A stretch of 64,000 bases of DNA from Sphingomonas sp. (GTDB lineage Bacteria; Pseudomonadota; Alphaproteobacteria; Sphingomonadales; Sphingomonadaceae): contig NZ_JAQZBC010000014.1 of NCBI RefSeq assembly GCF_029239295.1, forward strand, positions 1 to 64,000. Reading direction: 5' to 3'. Each line of letters opens with the position of its first letter. Position 1 is the stretch's first letter. The notes under the pieces are model-generated. The model made no database searches and had not been told where the DNA came from. It saw only the letters and a program-made list of their open reading frames with translations. The position numbers and the translations under genes were made by a program. Positions 7,797-15,406 of this stretch are shown piece by piece.

Positions 7797-9137
7797 TCAT
7801 GCCTTCTTTACGCCTCGGTGCGGCTGGTTGGCGCCGGCCTGCGTGAGGGTGCGGTCGAGTAGCTGTTCGTAGATTGGCCTGCCTCCCAGCCCGCGCGCCA
7901 CTAGGCTGGCGGACAAGCAGGTGGCAACGAGCGGCAGCGTGACTGCGTAGGCGCCGGTCAGCTCTAGTGTCAGCACCACCCCGACCATCGGCGAGCGGAC
8001 TGAAGCGGTGAACAGCCCGCCCATCGCAGCGATGGCAAATGCGCTGGAAACTGGAGTGCCTGATGGAACGATCATGTGAACCGCCCCGGCAAAAGCCAGT
8101 CCGATGCAGGCCGCCAGAGATAGGATGGGCGCGAAGATACCACCGGGCGCGCCGACCGAATAGCTAGCAATTGTGGTGCAGAAGCGGATTGCCGACAACA
8201 CCAGCAGCGCGAATGTGCCGGGGTTCGCGCGGGCCCACTCAGGGATTAATGCCTCTCCGCCGGTCACTGCGTCCGGCATCAGCGCCAGCAGCACGCCGAC
8301 CGTCAGTCCGACCGCAGCGGGGTAGAGATATGGTGCTCTCTTTCCCAACGCGCCCGCCAGGGCAAGGGCACGGAGAATGCCGGCGTTGAGCAGAACGCCG
8401 ATCCCGCCCAGCAAGCATCCGAGCAGGACGAATAGCGGAAGGGTGCTGAGCGGCATCTCGGTTGCCGGCATGGAGAGATCTGCACCTGTGCCGCCGATCA
8501 GCTGGGTCATGACTGTCGCCAACAACGCCGCCAGGATAACCGCCATGTAGGTGTCAAATCGATAGGGAAACTGGCGCCTCGTCTCCTCGATCACGAACAG
8601 AACCCCGGCAACGGGTGCATTGAAGGCACAGGCAAGGCCAGCCGCCGCTCCAGATGCGAGCAGGCCACTTTGCCCGGTCGCGTCCAGTCTGAATCGCCCC
8701 GCAAGCATGGACGCGATCGATGCGCCGATATGGATCGTTGGCCCTTCGCGCCCCAGCACTAGGCCCCCACCGATCGCGGCGATTCCGCCGAAGAACTTGA
8801 CCGGCAGCACCCTTGCCCCATGCACTTGCCGGAGCCCAGCCATCGCCCCTTCCACTTCCTGAACGCCGCTGCCACCGGCTTCCGGCGCGAGATGGCGGAC
8901 CAACGCCACTGCTGTGACCGTCGCGATCATCGTGAGGAGCGCAGCTGTCGTCACCAGCAGGAAGCCACCCAGCTGCGACCGAAGCAGCATTGGCCATTGC
9001 TGAAGCGAATTGAGCGAGAGGTGGAACAACGATCCGATGGTGCCGGTCACCACCCCCACTATCGTCGCGAGGACAAGATAGTGGAACAAAGCTCCACGAG
9101 CTTCGGCTGCCGATTTTGCCGGAATAGGGTCGTTCAT
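7797..9137 (-). CDS. clcA: ClC family chloride channel / H+-anion antiporter
   Basis: This 446-aa membrane protein carries the three ClC signature regions: GGSGVQEVEGA (GSGIP-like loop), GREGPTIHIGA with the gating glutamate, and GAPGGIFAPIL (GxFxP). The second glutamate pair (FVIEE, as in E. coli ClcA Glu202-Glu203) is present, so H+-coupled antiport is more likely than a passive channel. The ATG at 9137 follows a GGGTGGG stretch. It lies upstream of, and on the same strand as, the thiocyanate cluster, though 834 bp away from the TonB receptor. ClC proteins are known to pass SCN-, so it is a candidate entry route; ordinary chloride or pH homeostasis is the default reading. Confidence 0.93.
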   Translation of the reverse strand: MNDPIPAKSAAEARGALFHYLVLATIVGVVTGTIGSLFHLSLNSLQQWPMLLRSQLGGFLLVTTAALLTMIATVTAVALVRHLAPEAGGSGVQEVEGAMAGLRQVHGARVLPVKFFGGIAAIGGGLVLGREGPTIHIGASIASMLAGRFRLDATGQSGLLASGAAAGLACAFNAPVAGVLFVIEETRRQFPYRFDTYMAVILAALLATVMTQLIGGTGADLSMPATEMPLSTLPLFVLLGCLLGGIGVLLNAGILRALALAGALGKRAPYLYPAAVGLTVGVLLALMPDAVTGGEALIPEWARANPGTFALLVLSAIRFCTTIASYSVGAPGGIFAPILSLAACIGLAFAGAVHMIVPSGTPVSSAFAIAAMGGLFTASVRSPMVGVVLTLELTGAYAVTLPLVATCLSASLVARGLGGRPIYEQLLDRTLTQAGANQPHRGVKKA

Positions 9138-10260
9138 GTGCCCACCCCATGAGTTCACATCGTTGCGGCAGCAGGCACCAACGTTGCTTAACTCCACTGG
9201 TTCATCGGGCGGGCCGATGCACGGTGAAGTGAATGCCCGCGCGCTGCCCGTTTCAAATGTCGTTGATCACAGCCAGAAGGTGAACGTGGCGGCGCGCGCC
9301 AAGGCAGAGAAGAAGACGGAGGTAGTAAGGGATCGCGTTAACGGAGCGATCCGCGCCGAACCTAAACCGTTCTCGCCCCCTACTAGGCTCAGCTGCTCAC
9401 AGCGCGCCTTGAGCGCAATGGATGAGTGGCGGCTTTCACAATGATTGTGGAGGGAAGCGGACGCCGCCCGAAGGGTCGTTCCGACTGAACTTCCTGCGTC
9501 GCCGATAGCTGAACCATACCGATCTCGCGCCGTGCAACGCGAGCTGACGCGGCTGGAATAAGCGATAAGCGCTTCTTGTCTGCTCTCCAGTCCTCGTCCT
9601 AGATCGCTTTGCTGATGCGGTCGCGAGTGCTCCGGCGCGCTGTAGGCCGTCAGCCCCTAACCCGCCCGAAAACAGTCGGGCGAACGATGAGCCGCCGCGC
9701 CAGATGCAGGGCTTGGCGGGAGCGGGATAACTCGCGAGCCCCAGCTATCTTCGCTGTCATCTGCTCCTAGACCGGCAGCTTGGGGCTTTCGCCACCTCGG
9801 CCCGCAGACGTCGGAACCGCAGCGCATGGGCGCGGTCGGTTGATCTACCTATTCTTGCGGGTTCGAGGCAGGAGTAGTGTGATGAGCGTAGCCGAAGGTG
9901 ACCGTTGTCAATGCGGGCACCACGCCGGGAGTGCTAGGTGGAGAACGACCGTGCTCGACATGTCCAACCCTCCGCCCTGAACCAAGGACGCCCTCACCCT
10001 CCGCTATGCGCATGTCCTGCGGACAAGCTGGCCGGTCTGATCGAGTTCGGTCAGGCAACCCGCCCGATCTCAATCCCCGCGGGTTGAACTTGATCGCTGG
10101 GGTGACGAAACACCATCTCTTCGATGATCTGTTCCCCGAATAGCACCGTATCTTCAACCAGCAGGTATTCCTGACTGCAGGGATAAGCGCTTCCTTCCCG
10201 GGTGCCGGAATAATGGCGGCGTCCCGGGGAAGGCACCGACTTGGACAGGAGAATTCTTCA
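9138..10260. other. 1.1-kb interval without a convincing gene
   Basis: Reading frames on both strands are interrupted and show no recognisable family. The segment at about 9850-10240 has overlapping open frames on both strands and could be a decayed gene, but I cannot name it. A GGCGGCTTTC word occurs near 9428 and again near 11773 and 11889 in the next gene-poor stretch. The promoter of the serine hydrolase should lie at the right end. Confidence 0.4.
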
Positions 10261-11643
10261 ATGTCGTGGTCAATTATTAGGGCGTCGCGTCCGCTTGCCG
10301 CCTTCACTTTTTCATTGATGCTCGGCACCGCCGTGGCCGCTCAGGAACAGACGACCTCGCTCGGTGGTGGCTCGCAGAAGGCGCCTTTGTCGGCGGCGGC
10401 ATCCGACCCGCGCGTGATGGGCTGGATGCAGGGATTTCCCCCGCCCAAGGACAAGCTGATCATGCAGCCGCAATCCGATTACTTCAGCTTTCCCAAGCTG
10501 CGCTGGTCGGTCTGCCACATTCGCCAGCTGCTGCCGACGGTGGAGATCAACCGTGGCCTGAAAGACGCCATTCCGCTGACGTATCTGCCGCCGGCGGAGC
10601 TTGCACGAACGGCAAAGACGATCAACGCGCTGGCGTTCACCCCGCTCAATTCGAACAAGCCGATGACATGGGAGCAATCGCTTGGCGTCAACTACACCGA
10701 TGGCATGTTGATCTTCCACAAGGGGCGGGTTGTCTATGAGTGGTATTCCGGCTGCCTGGAGCCGGACGGCAAGCATGCCGCCATGTCGATGACCAAGTCC
10801 ATGACCGGGCTGTTGGCGGAAATCCTGGTCGCGGAGGGTAAGCTCGATCCGAATGCACTGGTGACCCGCTACGTGCCGGAAGTGGCAAAGAGCGCCTTCG
10901 GCACCGCGACGGTGCGCGAAGTGATGAACATGACGACCGGGCTGGATTACTCGGAGGATTACGCCGATCCCAACGCAGGGGTATGGAAATATGCCGCTGC
11001 CACCAGCCCCCTGCCAAAGCCCGCCGGATACAAGGGGCCGAACGGCTATTTCGAGTTTCTGGAACAGATCAAGCCGGAGGGGAAGAACGGCGAGGCCTTT
11101 CACTACAAGACGCCGAATGCTGACATGCTCGGCTGGATCATTTCGCGCGTTAGCGGCAAATCCGTAGCGAACCTTGCGTCCGACCGGCTGTGGCGGCGGA
11201 TGGGCGCGGAGCAGGACGCCTATATGACGGTGGACGCCTATGGCACGCCGTTTGCCGGCGGCGGGCTTAGTGCGGGATTGCGCGATGTCGGCCGGATCGG
11301 GCTCCTCGTGCTGAACGAGGGGGTGATCAACGGCGAGCGGCTGTTCCCCGCCGCGGCGGTGCAGGCGCTCCGGGCTGGGGGCGATCCGAAGAAGTTCGGA
11401 ACGGAATATCCAGCGCTCATTGGTGGTAGCTACACCGGCCTGTGGTGGATCTATCCGGGCAACGGCAAGATCATCGCTGCACGCGGCGTCTATGGCCAGA
11501 CGATCTATGTCGACTTCGACACCGACATGGTGCTCGTCAGGTTCGCGTCGATGCCGAACGCCGCCAACAATCTGAACGACCCGACGTCACTGCCGGCGTA
11601 TCGCGCGGTCGCCGCGTATCTGAGATCGCTGCCTCATAGGTGA
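10261..11643 (+). CDS. Periplasmic serine hydrolase, class C beta-lactamase fold (NylB/EstB-like)
   Basis: From ATG 10261 (AGGAGA ribosome site) the product is 460 aa with a signal peptide ending near AVAAQ. The nucleophile motif is SMTK (S-x-x-K) within HAAMSMTKSMTG, followed by the general-base tyrosine region FHYKTPNADMLGWI, which resembles 6-aminohexanoate-oligomer hydrolase NylB more than a true AmpC. YSEDYADP also echoes the NylB substrate loop. It likely hydrolyses an ester or amide in the periplasm; the substrate is unknown. The gene stands alone between two gene-poor stretches. Confidence 0.82.
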   Translation: MSWSIIRASRPLAAFTFSLMLGTAVAAQEQTTSLGGGSQKAPLSAAASDPRVMGWMQGFPPPKDKLIMQPQSDYFSFPKLRWSVCHIRQLLPTVEINRGLKDAIPLTYLPPAELARTAKTINALAFTPLNSNKPMTWEQSLGVNYTDGMLIFHKGRVVYEWYSGCLEPDGKHAAMSMTKSMTGLLAEILVAEGKLDPNALVTRYVPEVAKSAFGTATVREVMNMTTGLDYSEDYADPNAGVWKYAAATSPLPKPAGYKGPNGYFEFLEQIKPEGKNGEAFHYKTPNADMLGWIISRVSGKSVANLASDRLWRRMGAEQDAYMTVDAYGTPFAGGGLSAGLRDVGRIGLLVLNEGVINGERLFPAAAVQALRAGGDPKKFGTEYPALIGGSYTGLWWIYPGNGKIIAARGVYGQTIYVDFDTDMVLVRFASMPNAANNLNDPTSLPAYRAVAAYLRSLPHR

Positions 11644-12142
11644 CACGTGGGACGCCGTATTGGTAAGGGTCAGGACGCGCAGATGTTCTTCCGCATGCCG
11701 CGAGGGCGATTCTGCCTGCTTTCTCTTAGTTCTTTCAGCAAGAACACAGCACGCCGGCTCGATTTTTAATAGATGAACGGCGGCTTTCGGGATTAAGCGT
11801 CGGCCGGCCGAACGACTGAAATTGGGCGCTTTGCAGACCTAGCACTTCTCACAATCAGCGCGGCGGTTCTAGGTACGGGAGCGGACCGGCGGCTTTCCGT
11901 GGAGAGCATCCCGGTACGGGGCTTTCGGTAAGTGAAGCCGGGCTGCCGAAGCAGCACTGATACCAGCGCGCCTGCATGTCGCTCGGCTTCACGCCGCTTT
12001 GGCAAGTCTCCACCTGAGCTCTCGGGCTTCGTGGCGATCCTTTCGGCCATATGGACGAGCTTGGCGGCTCAGCGTTCCTACGGCAACGCTAAGCAACTCA
12101 GCCCGGCCCAGGGTCGGAGTGTAGCTGCCGCCTCCGGCGGTT

Positions 12143-12186
12143 GCGCTCGTTCAAGCTCGAAGTGAACTTCGAGCTTGAACGAGCGC
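12143..12186. repeat. 44-bp near-perfect palindrome (21-bp arms, 2-bp spacer)
   Basis: The left arm (12143-12163, starting GCGCTCGTTC and ending CTCGAAGT) is exactly complementary to the right arm (12166-12186), with only GA between. No T run follows on either strand, so it is not a normal terminator. A DNA cruciform, a transcript hairpin of 21 bp, or a recombination relic are the options. Confidence 0.85.
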
Positions 12187-12257
12187 TGCGATGAATAGCA
12201 CTTCTATGCCACGCGACTTAGCAAGCCAGAGTCCGGCCTAACGAGACGTCCGAGTTA

Positions 12258-12378
12258 CGTAAACACTGTACCGTGCCGAACCCAGGGCCAGGGCCGAATG
12301 TTTACGAAAGATCTCTACTGAGAGCATGGTTTCAACGATTTAATGAGGAAATACGCGCATTTCGAGACAATGTTTACG
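12258..12378. repeat. Three copies of TGTTTACG in a non-coding region
   Basis: TGTTTACG occurs at 12299-12306 and 12371-12378 on the plus strand (both extended to AATGTTTACG, 72 bp apart) and inverted at 12258-12265. Three occurrences of an AT-containing 8-mer within 121 bp of high-GC DNA is more than expected by chance and suggests protein sites or promoter elements. No function is assigned. Confidence 0.45.
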
Positions 12379-12432
12379 GTATCCACCGTCACATACTGTC
12401 AGTAACGCGCCGGGCAACCGAGTGACGATGGA

Positions 12433-12478
12433 CGGGGCAGTGCCGGGCTGAAGGGCCTGCCTGCCCCGTTTCCTTTTT
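12433..12478 (+). terminator. Intrinsic terminator, orphan
   Basis: The stem CGGGGCAG (12433-12440) pairs with CTGCCCCG (12461-12468), followed by TTTCCTTTTT. No plus-strand gene ends nearby, so it may end a small non-coding transcript or shield the downstream FNR-controlled gene from read-through. Confidence 0.65.
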
Positions 12479-12674
12479 GGTGGCCCTTTCCTCTTCTCTC
12501 TCCGGCCCCGATCGCGCGCTCGGGCGACAAGCCCGGAGCAAGCTTCCGATCGAGAGAGAAGCTGCAAAGCCGGCCCGTGTCAGGTCGGCTCCCGTCCGAC
12601 GGCATCCCCGCCAATCACCTCCACATCATCAGCGGTCATCGCACCGACGGCTGCGTTATGCCCCGCCGGATCGT

Positions 12675-12688
12675 TTGATCGCCGTCAA
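12675..12688. promoter_or_regulatory. FNR-type box upstream of the 178-aa gene
   Basis: TTGATCGCCGTCAA fits TTGAT-N4-ATCAA with one mismatch in the second half-site. It is centred about 59 bp before the ATG at 12741. The two FNR homologues in the window carry the E-x-x-S-R recognition helix expected to read TTGA half-sites. Confidence 0.7.
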
Positions 12689-12740
12689 TGCCTGTTCCTT
12701 CGCGCTCGATAAGGTGCGCCGAGAAGGAGTTTTGCGCGTG

Positions 12741-13277
12741 ATGAGGCATGATCGCTCTGCCGGGCTTGTGGTCGCGTTCTCGCGCGGATGGCAGGTCGTG
12801 CAGGAGGTGGACCTGATGCGCATCGTCGCTGATCATGCGAGCGTCGCGGCGCTGTGCGATGCGCTGGAGAAATGCGCCGACGCCCTCCCCGCCCGGCCCG
12901 ATGAAGCCACCGCCGCGCGTCTGTGCGCGGGGCTGGAGCGAGTGACCGCCGCGAGCCAGGCCGACGAATGGGCGCTCGCCACGCTGCTACGATCGATCGC
13001 CACCGACGATCTCCCCGTCGCGCTGCTTCGGCTGATCGATGCACGACGGTCGGCCAACGCCGGCTATGCGCAAGAGCTTCTCGGCGCGCTTCGGCCCGGT
13101 GACGGCGACCAGCATACCGATCCACATGTGCTGGGCTATATGCTGCGTTGCTTCTTCACCGGCTGCCGATCCTCGATCGAGCTGGAACAACTCGCAATCC
13201 TGGCAGTGGCGCATCATCGCCTCACCCCGGACGGCCGGGCGTTGCTGGTCGACGCACTAAGCAGGCGCGCGGCTTAG
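12741..13277 (+). CDS. Unknown 178-aa protein with an FNR box (low-oxygen regulon)
   Basis: I do not recognise the family. From ATG 12741 the protein is soluble, mostly helical, rich in Ala/Leu/Arg, with no signal peptide or membrane helix and four cysteines scattered through it. An in-frame GTG at 12738 sits better behind the AAGGAG at 12724-12729 and could be the real start; reading further upstream is unlikely because that DNA holds the regulatory site. It converges with the first FNR gene. The upstream FNR box and its place beside cytochrome bd genes suggest induction when oxygen is low. Function is open. Confidence 0.75.
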   Translation: MRHDRSAGLVVAFSRGWQVVQEVDLMRIVADHASVAALCDALEKCADALPARPDEATAARLCAGLERVTAASQADEWALATLLRSIATDDLPVALLRLIDARRSANAGYAQELLGALRPGDGDQHTDPHVLGYMLRCFFTGCRSSIELEQLAILAVAHHRLTPDGRALLVDALSRRAA

Positions 13278-13304
13278 ACCGCGCCGCCCGTTAACCGTCG
13301 CTCG

Positions 13305-14015
13305 TCAGGCCGCCTGGGCGCGCTGTTCGAGTGCACCCTGGTCGGCGATGGTGATTCCCCGGCCGCCCGGCAGCGCGATCACGCCCGCGATCTTCAACTT
13401 CGTCATCTGACGGCTAACCGTCTCGATCGTCAGCCCCAGCACGTCGGCGATCTGCCCACGCGTCAGCGGCAGGTCAAAGGTGAGCGGCCCACCGGGCGTG
13501 GCGCGGCAGCCGGTCGTGCCGGCGCGAGAAGCCATGTCGAGCAGGAAGCCCGCGATCTTCTCCTCCGCCGACTTGCGCGCCAGCGTCAACATCCGCCCGC
13601 GCGCCTCGTTCAGGGCGCGCAGCGTGCGCTGAAGCAGCAGATGCTCCATCCGCGCATGATCCTCCAGCACCCGCTCGAAGGCGAGCCGCGGAAAAACGCA
13701 CAATTCGGCATCGGTCAGCGCGGTGACCGTGAAATCGGCCTGATCGGCATAGGGATGGCCAACGAAATCGGCCGCATAGAGCAGGCCGACGATCTGCTCG
13801 CGCCCGTCTGCGGTCGAGGCAACGAGCTTCAACACGCCGGACAATAGATTGGCACAGATGACGCTCTCGTCGCCCGCCCAGACGACGGTCGATCCGCGCG
13901 GCACGCGGCGGCGCTGCCCAATCGAATTGAGCGCGACGAGTTCCTCGTCGTCGAGGCTACCGCACAGCGCCTGATCGCGCACGGCGCAATCCGCGCAAAT
14001 GTCCCTGGAGAGCAT
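13305..14015 (-). CDS. fnrL: FNR/FnrL-type oxygen-sensing transcription regulator (copy 1)
   Basis: This 236-aa Crp/Fnr protein has an N-terminal cysteine cluster C7-x2-C10-x7-C18 and a further cysteine at 106 (AELCVFP) aligned to E. coli FNR Cys122, so all four [4Fe-4S] ligands are present. The cAMP-fold domain is followed by a helix-turn-helix with ETVSRQ, the E-x-x-S-R signature for TTGA half-sites. The ATG at 14015 was chosen over an upstream extension that reads through the cydX terminator. It lies just behind cydABX on the same strand but separated by a terminator, so it is probably expressed separately. It should activate the bd oxidase and hemN under oxygen limitation. Confidence 0.88.
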   Translation of the reverse strand: MLSRDICADCAVRDQALCGSLDDEELVALNSIGQRRRVPRGSTVVWAGDESVICANLLSGVLKLVASTADGREQIVGLLYAADFVGHPYADQADFTVTALTDAELCVFPRLAFERVLEDHARMEHLLLQRTLRALNEARGRMLTLARKSAEEKIAGFLLDMASRAGTTGCRATPGGPLTFDLPLTRGQIADVLGLTIETVSRQMTKLKIAGVIALPGGRGITIADQGALEQRAQAA

Positions 14016-14074
14016 GGCCGGCGCTATAGATCGGCGGCGCCCCGCTGTCGCCCCTGCCCCACATGCAAAACAGG

Positions 14075-14097
14075 CCGACGCGGTTGCAGCGCGTCGG
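14075..14097 (-). terminator. Intrinsic terminator after cydX
   Basis: The stem CCGACGCG / CGCGTCGG (14075-14082 with 14090-14097) is followed on the minus strand by CCTGTTTTG and on the plus strand by TCCGTCTTTT, so it may work both ways. It closes the cydABX operon before the FNR gene. Confidence 0.65.
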
Positions 14098-14112
14098 TCC
14101 GTCTTTTCGCAC

Positions 14113-14235
14113 TTAACGGCGCGCCGGCGCCTCTTCGTCATCCTCGATCGGCAGATGGAATTCATGCCAGATGCCGTTGAGGATGCCAAAGCCCACCGCG
14201 AGGCCGAGGCCGAGGACCCAGGTGAAATACCACAT
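14113..14235 (-). CDS. cydX: Cytochrome bd oxidase small subunit CydX
   Basis: This 40-aa single-span protein begins MWYFTWVLGLG and has the CydX core G-F-G-I-L-N-G-I-W-H-E-F, closing with an acidic tail and Arg-Arg. CydX sits beside CydA and stabilises the haem b595/d site of bd-I oxidases. It starts 15 nt after cydB with an AGGAGG-like site (CAGGAGGCTGATATC). It is shorter than usual gene-finding limits and easily missed. Confidence 0.93.
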   Translation of the reverse strand: MWYFTWVLGLGLAVGFGILNGIWHEFHLPIEDDEEAPARR

Positions 14236-14250
14236 GATATCAGCCTCCTG

Positions 14251-15390
14251 TCAGTAGAAGTCGGGGTTGGTGCGAACGTCTTCCGTCGTCACCCGGCCGA
14301 ACATCACCTTGTATGCCCAGGCGGTGTAGGCGAGCACGATCGGCAGGAAGACGGCTGTCACGAACAGCATGATGCCCAGCGTCCGCTGCGTCGACGACGC
14401 GTTCCACACCGTCAGGCTGGAATGCGCGTCGATGCTGGACGGCAGGATGAACGGGAACATCGAACAGCCGACGGTGGCGATGATCCCGAGCGCGGCGGAG
14501 GAAGACCCCGCGAACGCCAGCGCCTCTGCCCCGCGGCGAATGCCGACAAATGCCAGCGCCGCGCCGGCAAAGCCCATCAGCGGCGCTGCCACCATCCAGG
14601 GATAAAGCGCAAAGTTGGTCAGCCAGCCGCCGGACACCTGCTCGGCGGTGGTGCGCAGCGGATTGGACGGCCCAAACGGATCGACCACGCTGGTGATGCG
14701 ATAGCCGACATTGCCATAAGCGACGAAGGCGTAGCCGGCGGCGAACAGCAGGATGGTGGCGATCGCCGCGATGCTGCCGATGGCTCGCGCACGGTCGTGC
14801 ACCGCGCCGCGCTCGACCTTGATCGCCAGCCACGCCGCGCCATGCAGCACCAACATCGCGAGCGACAGCAGGCCGCACAGCAGCGTGAAGGGGGTGAACA
14901 GGTCAAGGAAGCTGCCCTCGTAGAAAGAACGCAGGTCGCTATCGATGCGGAAGGGGGCGCCCTGAAGGACGTTGCCTACCGCCACACCAAACACCAGCGC
15001 GGGCACGAAGCCGCCGACGAACAGCGCCCAGTCCCAGCGCGTCCGCCATGCGGGGTCGGGCCGCTTGGACCGATATTTGAACCCGACCGGGCGCAGGATC
15101 AGCGCCGACAGCACCACGAACATCGCCAGGTAGAAGCCTGAGAAACTGACGGCATAGACATGCGGCCACGCCGCGAAGATCGCACCGCCACCCAGAATGA
15201 ACCACACTTGGTTCCCCTCCCAGGTGGGGCCGACGCTGTTGATGACCATGCGCCGCTCGGCATCGGTCTTGGCGACCCAGGGTAGCAGCGCCGCTACCCC
15301 AAGATCATACCCGTCGGTCAGCGCGAAACCGATAAGCAGCACGCCCATCAGCGCCCACCAGATGACGCGCAGCGTCTCATAGTCGAACAT
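14251..15390 (-). CDS. cydB: Cytochrome bd ubiquinol oxidase subunit II
   Basis: This 379-aa membrane protein starts MFDYETLRVIWW and contains the family signatures DGYDLGVAALLP and GNQVWFILGGGAIFAAWP. CydB forms the heterodimer with CydA that oxidises ubiquinol and reduces oxygen to water without proton pumping. Length equals that of the E. coli protein. The ATG at 15390 lies 16 nt after the cydA stop, so the two are one operon with cydX. Confidence 0.96.
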   Translation of the reverse strand: MFDYETLRVIWWALMGVLLIGFALTDGYDLGVAALLPWVAKTDAERRMVINSVGPTWEGNQVWFILGGGAIFAAWPHVYAVSFSGFYLAMFVVLSALILRPVGFKYRSKRPDPAWRTRWDWALFVGGFVPALVFGVAVGNVLQGAPFRIDSDLRSFYEGSFLDLFTPFTLLCGLLSLAMLVLHGAAWLAIKVERGAVHDRARAIGSIAAIATILLFAAGYAFVAYGNVGYRITSVVDPFGPSNPLRTTAEQVSGGWLTNFALYPWMVAAPLMGFAGAALAFVGIRRGAEALAFAGSSSAALGIIATVGCSMFPFILPSSIDAHSSLTVWNASSTQRTLGIMLFVTAVFLPIVLAYTAWAYKVMFGRVTTEDVRTNPDFY

Positions 15391-15406
15391 GGTTCGATCC
15401 TTTCGT

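Larger units (their letters stand above)
11644..12737. other. 1.1-kb interval without a protein gene, rich in repeats
   Basis: No protein gene is supported here. It contains a 44-bp palindrome (12143-12186), three copies of an 8-mer (12258-12378), an intrinsic terminator on the plus strand (12433-12478) and an FNR-type box (12675-12688), each listed separately. Two GGCGGCTTTC words lie near 11773 and 11889. The left half reads like decayed sequence. The terminator lies about 790 nt past the nearest plus-strand gene, which leaves room for a small RNA. Confidence 0.5.

Noticed and set aside
7260..7862. 200-codon plus-strand frame before clcA
   Set aside because: Low-complexity, Arg/Ser/Pro-rich, overlaps the end of clcA, no ribosome site or similarity.
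13999..15141. 380-codon plus-strand frame opposite cydX/cydB
   Set aside because: Antisense shadow with a Gln/His/Arg-rich translation.
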